A stretch of DNA of 64,000 nucleotides from Pythium myriotylum (taxonomy: Eukaryota; Oomycota; Peronosporomycetes; Pythiales; Pythiaceae): contig JALJCQ010000001.1 in assembly GCA_023091665.1 (NCBI GenBank), positions 3,568,501 to 3,632,500 on the forward strand, in the 5' to 3' direction. This document shows, piece by piece, positions 39,238 through 52,895 of the stretch (positions are counted from its first letter, which is position 1; each line of letters starts with the position of its first letter). A program made the translations under genes and the position numbers. The notes beneath the pieces were generated by a model, which worked only from the letters and a program-made list of their open reading frames with translations, searched no databases and was not told the origin of the DNA.

Positions 39238-42200
39238 ATGACCTCGACGGCGCCGTCGTCGTCGACGCGCGCGGCGCCTCGCTGGCGCCACCTGCGCTTC
39301 CACGCGCGCAAAACGCCTGCCCCGTCTATGAACCCCTCGGACGCCGCCGAGAGCGTGCTGAAGCAGGGCTCGCTGCTCAAGAAAGGCCACCGCCTGCCCA
39401 CGACCAAAGAGCGCTTCTTCGTGCTGCGGCCGCGGCTGCTGAGCTACTTCCGCTCGGCCGCGACCGACGCGCGCCACTTGCGCGGCGTCATCGAGCTCTC
39501 GCCCAGCGATCTCGTCATGCCCGTGGCCACGTCGCGCCACTGGTTCTTCGTGCAGAAGCTCCGCGGACCCGACGGCAAGCCCTACCAGCTGGAGCTGCGA
39601 GGTGCGTGGATCGTCTTGTGCTAGTCGACACTCGGTCAGCTGACTGCAATGGCGCTTGCTGTGGGCGTGGTCGTGGTTTAGCGTCGTCGCCTGAAGACCG
39701 CCAGCAGTGGATCGACGCGCTACGCGCTGCCTCGCGGGTTCGTCGCTGATGCGCGTCGAAATTATAATTTGGCGGATTCTAAAATTATATTTTTTTTGGA
39801 TTGGTTGCAGGACCCGGTGGTCACGGCCACGCAGACTGCACGCGAAGCCGAGCGAGAGCGGCAGCTGACGCGTACGCTGACGATGCTACGCGTGCGCGAT
39901 GCCTCGCTGCTCTCCACGGTGCTGCGGCAGCAGGCCGATGCCCCAACGCCCAGCGCTCTCATACCCAAGCCGTCGGCGGTGGATCTACGAGCCTCGTTCC
40001 AGGTCTTCCACGAGCTGCTGCTTCTTCAGTCACTCGTAGCAACGATCAAAGCCGAGTGGGGGGAGCCCGCGACATGGTCGATGGAGCAGTACGACTCGCT
40101 CGTCGAGAGCATCGCGCTCGCAAGCCACCAAAACTCTGGCGCACCGACCTTCGAAGGCGACGAGACATCTGTGCTTAGCGTTGCTCGAGATCTCCAGTAC
40201 GCCTTTGAAGAGGTCCCAGAGAACCAGGAGAATCTTGTGGCGCGCCAGCGTGCAGCGTCGAAGGCCGTTGCAGGTGAACTGCCGCCGCTCATTCAGATGT
40301 CTCTCCATGAATCGTTTGTCGGAGGGTCTAATGCCAGCAACACTGGCCGCCTGCGATGCCCGACCATATACAGCTACTTGTCAACATTTGAGCGGTTTTC
40401 TCCAAATGACTCTGAGCGCTCATCGTCGATATCCTCGTCGGGCTCGAACAGTGCTCGCTCGTCGCTAACCGGCGGAGTGGAGGGCCAGCCGCTTTCACCG
40501 CGGTCGGCCACGCTCGCCAAGTACGCACATCTCTACCTTGAAGAGGAAGGACGCCACCGCAAACCGTGGAGCTGGAAGCGAGTTACAGGTGACGAGCTGC
40601 TTGAAACGGGTACCTCCGCTAGTGTCACTCAGCTGCTCGCCGACCGTTATGACCATGACCACATCTACACGTACGTGCGGCATCACTCGCTGCTTTTTGT
40701 CAACCCAAATCGAGTGCTGAAGACCCACAAGTTCACTTCGATCTACGACGAACAGGTTGTACTGACGTATTCCCAAACACCCTTCGCACAGACACAGCTC
40801 GCGCCGCATCCGTTTGCTATGGCCAAGCAGGCGCTGTTCTGCTTGTTTTTCTCCCATGTAAAGAACCAGTCGCTGGTGCTCAGCGGTGACAGTGGTAGTG
40901 GCAAGACCGAGCTCGCCAAGGAACTACTCAAATATGCCGTGCTCACAGCGCAGTCATCGTCTCTATCGACCGATAGCCGCAGAATAGTTTTGTACACCAG
41001 CTCGACGAAGAGCACGTTCCAGATGCGCAATGACGAGGCACGCACACTCGACTTGCTCCACGCCAAGGGAATTACTGATTACGAAGTCGTCTTCCTCGAC
41101 CTCACTCCCCAAAAATGGGGCGACATGACCGGTGTGAGCAAGAGCAAGCGCTTACCGCAGGTCCACGTAGACGGTCTCTTTTTCGGCTTTTATGAGACGT
41201 TGCAACGGCTGGAAGATGAAGAGCAGCTGCGCATGTACTTCCGCAACCCGCACGTTGCCAAGAAGCTCAGCTCGGTCTTAGACTCTAACATCCTCCTGGA
41301 AGCTTTTGCACATGCGTCTACGCCATTGAACGCCAACTCATCGCGGTACGCGAAGAGCGTAGAGGTCCAGGTTGCGTATGGGCAAGATTCTTCGCAATAT
41401 CAAGTTGTGGGCTGTGCCATTCACCCGTTCCTGTTGGAGAAATCACGCGTCACAAGTTCCGGTCAACGGAATTTCCATGTTTTGTACGCACTAGTCCATG
41501 GATTGAACGCGGACTTTCCAAACGGACCCCAGAATCCTGTGTTGGCAAAGCAGTTGTGCTTGAATGGAGTTTCAAGTGAGTCTTTCAACTACCTTAGTGA
41601 CCAAGAAACCGTCTCGAGTGATCGTAGTCAAGAGTGGAAGCGGAAGAAGGACGCAGAACGATTCCAGAATATTATCATGGCAATGGAGACAGTTTCGATG
41701 GATGCTGCTCGACAAGAAGCAATCTTTCGAGTGCTAAGCGCAGTCTTGTGGCTTGGAAACCTCGATTTCGAAGAAGGACCATCGTCAGTCGAGCTTGAAT
41801 TCGTCGGTCAGTCTGCAAACACCGCTACACCTGTCGCCCAAGTCCTTCAACAGCTACTTTCACTCACATCGGTGGATGAGCTAAGGTCGCTGTTGCTGAT
41901 CCGCCGAGTGGAAATGGCGTCTACCGGCGAAGCTTTCAATGTTAAGCTGAGTATACACCAAGCCCGTCACTCTCGCGATACTCTTGCTCGCTTCCTGTAC
42001 GAAATGGCCTTCCACTTCGTCGTCTCGCATCTGAACCAGACGGCTCAAGCGCCTTCAGAGTACCAGTCGTCCGTTCGGTCTCTATGCATCGTCGACATGT
42101 TCGGTTTCGAAAACTTCATTGGTAATGGGCATGTGAACTCGCTTGAGCAGTTGTGCATCAATTACATGACAGAAAAGCTTGCTGTCGTGGAGCAGCGTAT

Positions 42201-44052
42201 TATCACTTCAGAGCACTCTGGACTTGCTGAGAACTTGGGTGAAGACTCTTCTGTGCTCCATCTATTCGAGCATCCGCTAGGAATCTTTGCCACGCTCGAG
42301 GAACAAACTGTACTTCATCAAAGTGAAGGCGAATCGGCGCTGGCAAATGAGCAAAAGAAGAATGACCTCTTCGTCAGATATCTGTACCAACGAAACCAGA
42401 GGCAGCTCCCCCCACAACCATCACAACTCAAGCAGCACACACTCCAGTTCCTCGTTCCGCACTCACGCGACGTTGTGACATACGATGCGCACGATTTCGT
42501 GAAGAAGAACTCAGACTTCCAGCAGCTCACGTTGATACAAAACCTTGAGAAGTCTCAAAGCCAAGCAATTTGCGAGATGGTCCAGCTCTTCAAGCTGCAA
42601 ACCAACGCTTCAATCCGCACTGGGACTCGCGGTTCCCCGACAGGTGGTCTCGGCAGTCTTACAACCCAGTTCCGTGCCCAAATCCACCAGCAAGTTGCTC
42701 AACTGCACAATCCAATCTTCTTCCACTGCTTCCGACCGAACTCCACCACTGCATGGAGCAGCGCGCCCCACGTCGACCTAGAAACCCTGGGAAAGCAAGT
42801 TCAGGCGCAGCGCATCGCGCAGATTGCCCAGCTAAGCTTCGATGTTTCGTCAGCATTTGAGGTTTCTATCGATTCAAACCTCTTCCACGCTCGATACAAG
42901 AGTCTGTTGCCTTCGTCCGAGCAGACGACCTCGAGCGTGGGCAGTGTGTGCGGCGCATTGGAAGTGGTTCTTCGTGGCGCCTTGGATCTCCCCGGCACCG
43001 ATCATGATGAGGGAGTTTTCAAGGAGCACCACAACGTTGTTCGAGTATGCACACTGCAGGTCGCTGAGACGCTGGAATTACTTCTCGGTAAACGACGCTT
43101 TGAAGCCGCAACCCGACTCCAGGCCTTTGTTCGTATGATTCGAGCGTGGAGATGGTATCACACTCTTCAAGCAGATCGGCGCGCACTGACCCAAGAGTTG
43201 CTCCAACTTTATGGACCTGGTAGCACTCGGAAAATCCAGCGAACGTTGCGCAAGTATCAAGGCCGAGAGAGCGAACTGACAGCGAAAATCGTTGCCAAGA
43301 AGAAGGAGAAGGCGGTGATCGCAGAGATTTCATCCGGTATGGAAACGTTTATGGTCCAGGCAGGCTCGGGCGGTCTGGATCCCCAGCTTTTAGAAGAAGT
43401 CTTGCGTGACGATGAGATCCAACGCCAGATAGCCGCAAGCGAGAACCGCATCGTTTTAGCCTTGCGAGAAATGAGTCTGAATCCTCAGCAAGTGCTCCCC
43501 AAACAGCTCGCGGACCCGGAGCTCAGAACGTTCTACCAGCGAATGCTAACTTTAATGCAGCAGTTATTGCTTCGGAGGCATGCAAATCAAGAAATAACTG
43601 GTCAGGAGTCAAGTTCTAGTGGGAGTCTCGAGGAGCGAGTGCGCTTACTAGTTGCCAAACACAAATTGGTATGGCGACGTGTCGCCAGTGAAGACGGCCA
43701 ACCGTGGGCTGATATTCAGGATCGACTCGATGAGATCGGAGACGAGCCGGAAATGCTCCTGTTCTACGCGGACGATGAGGACTTTGTCGCCATATTCTCA
43801 AATTTCGTGGAAAATGTGGAGTTGAAGGTGAAAGAGGGTGCAATGGCCCCAGAAGCTGAAGAGGATTCGAGTGTGGACATTCTCATTGACAAACTCAAGC
43901 TTGTGGAATTCAGTCCAACACTGATGGCCACAATGCAGGGTGACCCGTTCTTCGTTGATGCTTTGCAGTCTCCTCAAGTCGTGACGGCTGTCCACCAGGT
44001 GAGTGGAGATGTAGAGAAGAAGATGGGAGAAAAAATGTTCACTCGCGCGTGA
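39238..44052 (+). CDS. unconventional myosin with N-terminal PH domain
   Basis: Three exons: 39238-39601, 39682-39737 and 39811-44052 (1553 aa; joins phase 1 and 0). A PH domain lies at residues about 38-137 (LKQGSLLKKGHRLPTTKERFF, ending ASSPEDRQQWIDALRAAS). A Ser-rich linker follows. The motor domain spans about 430-1225: P-loop GDSGSGKTE at about 499 (variant of GESGAGKTE), relay/switch-II region IVDMFGFENF near 900 (for DIxGFE), then LEQLCINYMTEKL, FFHCFRPNS and FHARYKSLLP. One IQ motif (EAATRLQAFVRMIRAWRW) lies near 1240, followed by a partly coiled tail. Expected role: actin-based motor recruited to phosphoinositide membranes. The acidic Asp in the P-loop and the LCIVDMFGFE variant suggest altered ATPase kinetics. 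The exon 2 donor (GTTCGT) is non-optimal. Confidence 0.85.
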
Positions 44053-44062
44053 TGTATAGCTA

Positions 44063-44513
44063 ATGACGGATCGCGAGGCGTTTGTTGCTGCCCGTGGCGG
44101 ACTCGCATCACCTCAGCTGAGCGAGTTTTTCCATCGACTAGTTAGACTTTCAGGTAAGTGCGTATTCGACTCCGTTCTTGACCATGATGAATACTTACTG
44201 TGGGTCCTCTGTAGAGGAAACCCGAAAGCACCGGTGACACCATTCCAGTGTGCACCAATTCTGAGCGTAATCCCTTTTGTTTTCATTTCCTAATTTCACT
44301 TCCTGTCATTGCTTCACTTCGGCAGGTATCTTTGAGAAAAGGCCATGTTTCGTCGACGTATGGGCATTTGAGGAGCCGGGTCGAGAACTCAAAGTGTCGA
44401 TCGACACTGCAAGAAAGAGCAAAAGCCTCCTTATCGTGATATGGCTACATGCGTGGAGCCGTTTCTCGTCGTATCAGTTTCGATGCGACTTTTCGAGTCT
44501 TCTGTTGGTCTGA
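44063..44513 (+). CDS. possible small two-exon gene, unrecognised
   Basis: Exon 44063-44154 (MTDREAFVAARGG...) ends at a strong donor GTAAGT. A candidate acceptor TCGGCAG at 44326 opens a frame (IFEKRPCFVDVWAFEEPG...) to 44513, giving about 92 aa. An alternative acceptor at 44215 would end the protein after a few residues. No family recognised. The good donor and open frames are the only support; it may instead be 3' sequence of the myosin gene. Confidence 0.25.
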
Positions 44514-44598
44514 AGCATTCCAACTGCCGGCGTGCAAGTCGATGAAAGAACTCACTTCGCAATCGCCTTTCTCGACCACAGATTGAAAATCAGTCGGC

Positions 44599-45888
44599 AT
44601 GGACTCTGAAACGACTGTGCCGAGATCCCCGGAAGATAATTTGTGGCTTTTATCGGAGACCATCAGCTCATCGAGCAGTGACATTGAGGCCGGGGGAGTA
44701 CAGGCGCCACTTTCTCCGCCATCGCGACCTCACAGAGTCGCTCCGATGAGAGATGAACCTCCCAAGCCCGTGAGTAAGATCCTCTTTCTAGACGGACTTC
44801 GAGGCCTTGCAGCCATGCTCGTGGTCGTCAACCACTCTGGCTACATCAAGGATCACAACATGGGCGCACCAGCGGTGGACACATTCTTCGTGCTCTCTGC
44901 GTTTCTGCTCACGCTGATTTTCGAGAGGAAAGCTCGCCAGCTCTTCAAGCAGCAAGCTTGCCACCGCCGGTGGGGGCTTGCGCTCGCCGACTACTTCGCA
45001 CGTCGATTTCTCCGTGTGTATCCTCTTTTTGCCATCGTTGCTACCGTGCTAGCTGTGCTTCCAGACGCCGAGCGAGCGAGAAGCCTCAGGATGAAGCATC
45101 CTGAGCAGTACTCTTTGTGGAAAGTGCTCACATTCAGCCACGACTCCCGCCCGCATATTCTGTGGTCGCTACCTGTTGAGATCGGATACTACTTCATCAT
45201 ACCTCTCATCGTCATCTCCAGGTTGCTTGCTGGAAAACTCTTGTGGTTGTTCTTCTCAGCGGGTTACGCGCTTGTCTTCTACAACGGGTTGTTCCTCTGG
45301 AGCGCGCGGCAGCGACACGTTTCGGCGTGGCCCCACCACCCAACGCTACTCTGTGGGTCCCTTGCGGCGATGGTTTACGCCAAAGTAGACAAGGCGATCA
45401 AGAAACGAGGCTTCGTGTGGGAGCAGCGACACATCTATGCACTACGAACAGTCGAGTTGGCGTTCCTCACGCTGCTAGTAAGCAACATGTTCGACGGACT
45501 CTTGTTTGAGTACGTCGTCACGAACCCGCTGCCCGACGCGAACCACTTCGTTTCATTCAGTGTGACCGTGCTGATCGTGTGCGAGATGCTTCAACGAGGA
45601 CCGATCTCGTCCGTGCTCGAGTGGTCGCTACTTCGATACGCAGGCAAGATCAGCTTTTCCATGTACTTGCTTCACATCTTCGTCGTGTACGCCAACTTCC
45701 TCACGCATTCCTCGTACTACAACCGCTTTTTCTTGCTCTGGACGCTTGTCTTCCTGCTCAGCACGGCCTCGTACCATGCCGTCGAGCAGCCGTGCCAGCG
45801 ATTCGCGGCTGCGATCGGCAAGTGGGTCAAGCAGAAAGACGCCGAGGTGATGTTTAAGCCCGCCCACAAGCAAGCTGCATTCTCCTAG
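44599..45888 (+). CDS. acyltransferase-3 family membrane protein (OafA/YrhL-like)
   Basis: Single-exon 429-aa polytopic protein. A cytosolic Ser/Pro-rich N-terminus (about 55 residues) precedes LDGLRGLAAMLVVVNHSGY, the family's first-helix motif with the conserved Arg and His. Further marks: DTFFVLSAFLLTLIF, YFARRFLRVYPLFA (the RRxxRxxP-type motif) and SLPVEIGYYFIIPL. About ten membrane segments end at residue ~395, with a short basic tail. These enzymes transfer acyl groups from cytosolic donors to lipids or carbohydrates across a membrane. The substrate is unknown; the family is common in bacteria and fungi. Confidence 0.85.
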   Translation: MDSETTVPRSPEDNLWLLSETISSSSSDIEAGGVQAPLSPPSRPHRVAPMRDEPPKPVSKILFLDGLRGLAAMLVVVNHSGYIKDHNMGAPAVDTFFVLSAFLLTLIFERKARQLFKQQACHRRWGLALADYFARRFLRVYPLFAIVATVLAVLPDAERARSLRMKHPEQYSLWKVLTFSHDSRPHILWSLPVEIGYYFIIPLIVISRLLAGKLLWLFFSAGYALVFYNGLFLWSARQRHVSAWPHHPTLLCGSLAAMVYAKVDKAIKKRGFVWEQRHIYALRTVELAFLTLLVSNMFDGLLFEYVVTNPLPDANHFVSFSVTVLIVCEMLQRGPISSVLEWSLLRYAGKISFSMYLLHIFVVYANFLTHSSYYNRFFLLWTLVFLLSTASYHAVEQPCQRFAAAIGKWVKQKDAEVMFKPAHKQAAFS

Positions 45889-46174
45889 ATCCCGCGGTGG
45901 TATCCCAACGTCTTTCGCTCGCAAACCCGAACGATCTCGTGCTGGCCAGCGGTACATTGGTTGGGATTTCGATGAGGTGGCCTACGAAGTCGTGAGTGTG
46001 CTTGCCCAGAGTCAGCCTGCCTCATCGATCGTCTGTCGATCTTCGCCACCGTCTCGTTGGGGAGAGTCTACGAGAACCGCAGCGACAGGTGTACCAACTT
46101 ATATTTTTTCGCCCCATCCATCAACAAGAGCTCTTTTTGTGTGTGTGATTATTTACTGAGCACGACGAGAGTGT

Positions 46175-47019
46175 CTAGTACTTGAAGAACATGCCCGTGT
46201 CCTTCTCCTCCTTGACGATCTGCGGCAGCCCGGCCTCGCCGACCTCTTCCAGCAGCTCGCGCCGCTCGTCATCAGCGAGCACCTGCTCGAAGCTCTTGTC
46301 GCACTCGGCCGCGTGGACCTGCGCGAGCTCGGCGTACTCGAGCGCGCACTGCTTCATGAACTCGATCTCCTCGGTCGTGAGGTCGCGCAGGTAGCGCGCG
46401 GGCGTGCCGGACCAGAGCTGTCCGCTGGGCACTTTCTTGCCCTTGGTCACGATCGAGCCGGCCGTGATGATCGACTGCGCGCCGACCTCGGCGCCGTCGA
46501 GCACCTGGGCGCCCGTGCCGATGATCACGTTGTCGTGGATCGTGCAGGCGTGGACGATCGCCGACGGGCCGACCGTGACGTTGCTGCCGATCTTGGTCGG
46601 GATGTCGCGGTGGATCTTGGCGACGTGCACGACGGCGTGGTCCTGGATGTTGGTGTTGTCGCCGATGCGGATAAAGTTGACGTCGCCGCGCACGGTCGCG
46701 CCGTACCAGACCGAGCTGCCCTTGCCGATGGTCACGTCGCCGATCACGGACGCGTTGGGCGCGACGAAGACGCCCGGCGCCGCGCTCGGCTTGCGTCCGA
46801 CATTGGCCACGAGGCGCGTCGACGGGTTCACTAGTCAAGAGACAGAGCCACTCAAGTCAGCGTCGTTCTCGGCGAGTAAGGAGCCGTCGGAGACGGGAGC
46901 GGCGGCGTACGGTGCTCCGTGTACGAGAGCGTGCCCTCGAGCTGCACGCCGACGCGGTCGAGCGACTGGCCGAGCGAGCGGAAGGTCTTGCCCACGGCCT
47001 CGAGCGACTGCTTGAACAT
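46175..47019 (-). CDS. gamma carbonic anhydrase-like protein
   Basis: Two exons: 47019-46911 (109 nt) and 46830-46175 (254 aa; 80-nt intron, donor GTACGC, acceptor ACTAG, phase 1). Exon 1 encodes MFKQSLEAVGKTFRSLGQSLDRVGVQLEG, closely following the N-terminus of plant mitochondrial gamma-CAs. The left-handed beta-helix follows with FVAPNASVIGDVTIGKGSSVWYG, TNIQDHAVVHVAKIHRDIP and SAIVHACTIHDNVIIGTGA, which hold the expected His metal ligands, then AGSIVTKGKKVPSGQLWSG. It is probably a subunit of the membrane-arm domain of mitochondrial complex I, possibly catalytic. Divergent from the COMMD6-like gene 182 bp away. Confidence 0.9.
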
Positions 47020-47201
47020 GGTCGAAGGTCTCCCTCTTGAGCTCTTGGGGCCTTCCGACGGTGCGGCAGCCACAGGTATAGAGGGTTTAAAACAGGCGAG
47101 AGGGGTTTTAAACCGATTCAGGTCGTGTAGAGCACATGAAAGTGGTGTGGACCACGTGAAGATCGAAAGAAGGAACAGGAAGGAAGATTGGGAGATACAA
47201 A

Positions 47202-47581
47202 ATGGAGCTCAGCGAGTTCGACTACTCGGTGCGCGTGCAGCTGGCGAGCAGCCGCCTCTGCGAGCAGCAGACGCCCAGCGTCGCGCTCAAGCTGCAGCTC
47301 AAGGACGCGCGCGGAGAGGAGACCCCGGTCGGTGCGAACCTGTCCTTTTTCTGGAGACACGGAAAAGAGCTCATGAGCAGCTATGAACGATGGATACTCC
47401 CAACTGCGTAGGTGATGCTTGAGCTGGACGCCGAGACGCTCGGCAAGGTGCTCAAGCAGTTTGACGCCATTCGAGCGGTGAGGGTTTGCTTTTCTTATGG
47501 TCTTTTTTTTTTTTCGGTGGCATGATCGACTGACAATGGATGTGGGCAAAGGAGCTCGACCGGCGACGACGAGCGGCCTAG
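47202..47581 (+). CDS. COMMD6-like COMM-domain protein
   Basis: Three small exons: 47202-47327, 47412-47477 and 47552-47581 (73 aa). Residues 3-68 are a COMM domain (FDYSVRVQLASSRLCEQ; SVALKLQLKDARGEETP; VMLELDAETLGKVLKQFDAI). As in animal COMMD6 there is almost nothing outside the COMM domain. COMMD proteins form hetero-oligomers of the Commander complex for endosomal recycling. The first intron's donor is weak (GTCGGT) but the phase fits; read-through without splicing would meet a TAG immediately before the acceptor. Confidence 0.7.
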
Positions 47582-47760
47582 GACCAAACACAAAACAATA
47601 TATTTTGCTATGGGGCGAACACGCCCGTCGGTGACGCCTTCTCTTCCTACGACGCTTCTCCGCGAGAACGCAACGGCAAGTGGACTTCAAACGTCACTCG
47701 GTGCGGGAGGAGCCTCTCAGGCTGCCCGAGACGGGCACTCTATGGTCAGGTCTAGTGCAC

Positions 47761-50164
<2,404 letters not shown>

Positions 50165-50677
50165 TTACTGATCGAGCACCATGGACGACGCGCCGTTCTC
50201 GTGGGCCGCGGTCTTCTCCGACGACGACGCGACGTTGAGCTGCGCCTTGTCCTTGAGCGCCGCGGCGGCCGGCTCGATGAGCTCGATGTTTTGCTCGAGC
50301 TCCTTGAGGTCGCGCTCCTTCTGGAGGCCCTTGCTGGCCTTCATGCGGTTCTTGTAGAAGAGCGCCTCGCGCTTCTCCTTGATCTGCTGCACGCGCTCCA
50401 TGGCGTGGATGGTCGCGCCCATGAGCTCGCGGTCGTACTTGGCGGCGCGGTGGCGCTGCTTCTCGAAGTCGAAGGTCGTGTCGAGCGCCATCTCCTTGCC
50501 GGCGGCCTTACGGAACGCCTTGGTCCATTTCACCTTGCGCGGGTTGCGCTTGAGGTTAAAGTTCTTGTGGCACTTGGAGCGGCAGAAGCGGAAGATCTTG
50601 CTGTCGTTGCGCACGAACGTGATGCCGTGGCCCGGGTACACGGGGCTGGAGCAGAAGTAGCACGAGTAGATGCGCAT
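50165..50677 (-). CDS. RLP24: RLP24/RSL24D1 60S ribosome biogenesis factor
   Basis: Single-exon 170-aa protein; start [18 protein letters not shown] fixed by the family (an upstream in-frame ATG at 50758 gives unrelated residues). The zinc ribbon (CxxC...CRSKCHKNF) and the basic block [19 protein letters not shown] are typical of L24e-like biogenesis factors; the helical C-terminus ([18 protein letters not shown]) separates RLP24 from ribosomal L24. Role: placeholder for eL24 in pre-60S particles and activator of the AAA-ATPase Drg1. Confidence 0.95.
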   Translation of the reverse strand: MRIYSCYFCSSPVYPGHGITFVRNDSKIFRFCRSKCHKNFNLKRNPRKVKWTKAFRKAAGKEMALDTTFDFEKQRHRAAKYDRELMGATIHAMERVQQIKEKREALFYKNRMKASKGLQKERDLKELEQNIELIEPAAAALKDKAQLNVASSSEKTAAHENGASSMVLDQ

Positions 50678-51015
50678 GGCGGTCGAGTGGCAATTGAGCT
50701 GCTCACGAGCTCGACACCGTTTCACGAGCCCGACTCGGTTTGGTTGGTTCCGAGACACGAGCTCAATTCATTTCGGGGAAATTGAAATGAATTGAACAAG
50801 GGAGAGGTGGTCCACATAAATCAACTAACTCAATAGATTAGGGTTGACAGCGGTCTCGTGGGAGGTCCGTGCACTGGTTTAACCGCCTGAAAGAAAGAGA
50901 GAGAAAGGGAGGAGCAAGAGCTGCTACATGGAATGCACGGGGAACTTCCTACGGACACAGGAGGCGTCTCTACGAACCCTGCAGGGCTGCCTTCGCCCTG
51001 CGAGTCTCCGTTGCC
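50678..51015. other. intergenic region
   Basis: About 340 bp between RLP24 and thaumatin-like gene 1; contains an AG/GA-rich run near 50885-50910. No gene recognised. Confidence 0.4.
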
Positions 51016-52278
51016 TTACAAGACCGTCGACTCCTGCGGCGTCGTGAGCATAAACGCGGCGCCCGCGGCCGTCGTCGTGCGCGGGCGAGGGGTCTTTTCT
51101 TCGAGCGCCTCGAGCGCCTTCTTCTTCTTGCGGAGCACGAAGATCGCCGAGCCGGCCACCGCAGCGGCGGCGCCGACACAGACGAGCAGGTACACGCCCG
51201 CGCCGGTCGAGCTGTCGTTGGACGAGCGCGTGGTCACCTCCTGCACCTGGGTCTGCGGCGCCGCGGCCACGGGCGTGATGACAACAGCAGCAGCCGTCGC
51301 GGCCGGCGCATCGGCGGTGGCGGCGGCAGCGGCAGCGGCCTTGCCAGCGTCCGCCTCAGGGTCGAGCGCGCGATCCTCGCCGGCAGCGCCTTGAGCAGCG
51401 CTGCCGTGGGTCGAGCCACTGCCCGCGCCCAGGAATCCGTCGAAGGCCAGCACGCTGCTCTCGTTCACAGCGGGCGCTGGCGTGGTCGGCTCCGGAGTCG
51501 TCGGCGCTGGGGTCGTCGGCGCAGGAGTCGTAGGAGCCGGCGTCGTCGGCGGAGGCGTCGGCGGGTCGGTCTTCTTGCCGCCTGGGCCACCGGGGCAGAA
51601 AATGACCTGCACGTCGGTGTTACCGTCGCAGACACGGGTCTTGGTGTCGTCCTTGGGGAAGAGGTACGCCTCCGGGCAGCCATCGTACATGCACGTGATG
51701 GTTCCGCACGTCGGGTACTTGCTGCTCGGGCCGGCGCCGACAGGGATGATCTGCATCGGCAGGTTGTAGCTGTGGCCGCCGGTAACCTGCTTGCACTTTT
51801 CAAAACTCTCGCAGAATCCAGGCTGCATTGAAGGCACAAGGCGAGTGAGTACACCAACATCCAAAAACAGCGAGTACTCCAAAAGTTACGTACGCCGACG
51901 CCGTTGCCCGTGGGGATGATGCTGATGTCCATCCAGAGCTTACCGCCCTCCACGGAGATTTCAGCGACTATTCATCATGTCCCAAACGTTAGAAAATCAC
52001 CGACACTTCTTCCCGACTCTCTGGACGGATGAATACGTACGTGTCGCTTGCGCGCTCATGGTGGCCTTGAACACCTGGCTCGGTGTACCCATGGCGACGT
52101 TCTTGTCGACCGAGGCGCCGGCCGCGAGGTTCTCGAGGCTGATGATCGATCCCTTGCCGAGGTGCGCGAGCTGGAAGCCGTCCTCGCACATGTTGGTGAC
52201 CGTGATCTTGATGGCGGCCGCGCTGTGGAGCGCGAGCGCGGCGCTGAGCGCGAGCGAAGTCTTGACCGCGTGCCACAT
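51016..52278 (-). CDS. membrane-anchored thaumatin-like protein 1
   Basis: Three exons: 52278-52041, 51967-51894 and 51822-51016 (372 aa; phases 1 and 0; the 74-nt middle exon is conserved in the neighbour paralogue). A signal peptide (LALSAALALHSAAA) precedes a thaumatin-like ectodomain: FKATMSAQATLAEISVE, GGKLWMDISIIPTGNGVG, CKQVTGGHSYNLPMQIIPVG, CGTITCMYDGCPEAYLFPKDD and VCDGNTDVQVIFCPGG, with Cys spacing as in PR-5 proteins. A mucin-like stalk of TTPAPTTP repeats leads to a membrane segment (GVYLLVCVGAAAAVAGSAIFV) and a short basic cytosolic tail. Unlike secreted PR-5 proteins it is tethered to the membrane. Probable cell-wall or glucan binding role (inference). Confidence 0.8.
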
Positions 52279-52895
52279 CGTTCAGCGGGTGCGGATTAGT
52301 TGTCTAGTGAGTAAGTACGCGGGCTGGCGAGCTTCCAGTCCGTCGTGTCGTCTCGAGCAGGAAGAGAACCGAGAGTGAGCAAGCGCGGCATCGCGATCGG
52401 ATCCCGACGTCCGACGACCGGTCGAGGTCCCCCAAGAGATCGTCTGGTCGTGAGGTGCCAGGGAGCCGGACCACGGGCCAATCGGATCGCACTGCCCCGG
52501 CGCTGCACTGACTGGCATCAAGTCAGAACCACCGACTAACGCAGGAGCCCGCTATAATTGATATGTTGAAATATAGTCATTTATATTCAGTATAAAAGAC
52601 ACGCGGACGATTTGCACGAAACCTGTACTGTATGGTATCGTGTATCGCAGTCGTGGCCGTTTCGCGCAGTTTCCTGGTGAGGGTTCTGGTTGCAGTGCGC
52701 CGATTGGACAGCTACCGGCTGGCGTGACTGCCCGATGCCGTCGGCCAGCCGCCAAAGGGTCCTTGAAGATGGCCAGCGCACGACGACATGCCATGTCGCG
52801 AGCGGACGAGCCGGCCGTCGAGTAAGCGAAATGCGAAATGGGTATAGTAGGTCTCTTACGGATGTTAGCTCCTCGCGCGCAGTGCTCCCCTCCCG
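52279..52895. other. intergenic region between thaumatin-like genes
   Basis: About 620 bp. AT-rich around 52555-52600. No gene seen. Confidence 0.4.
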
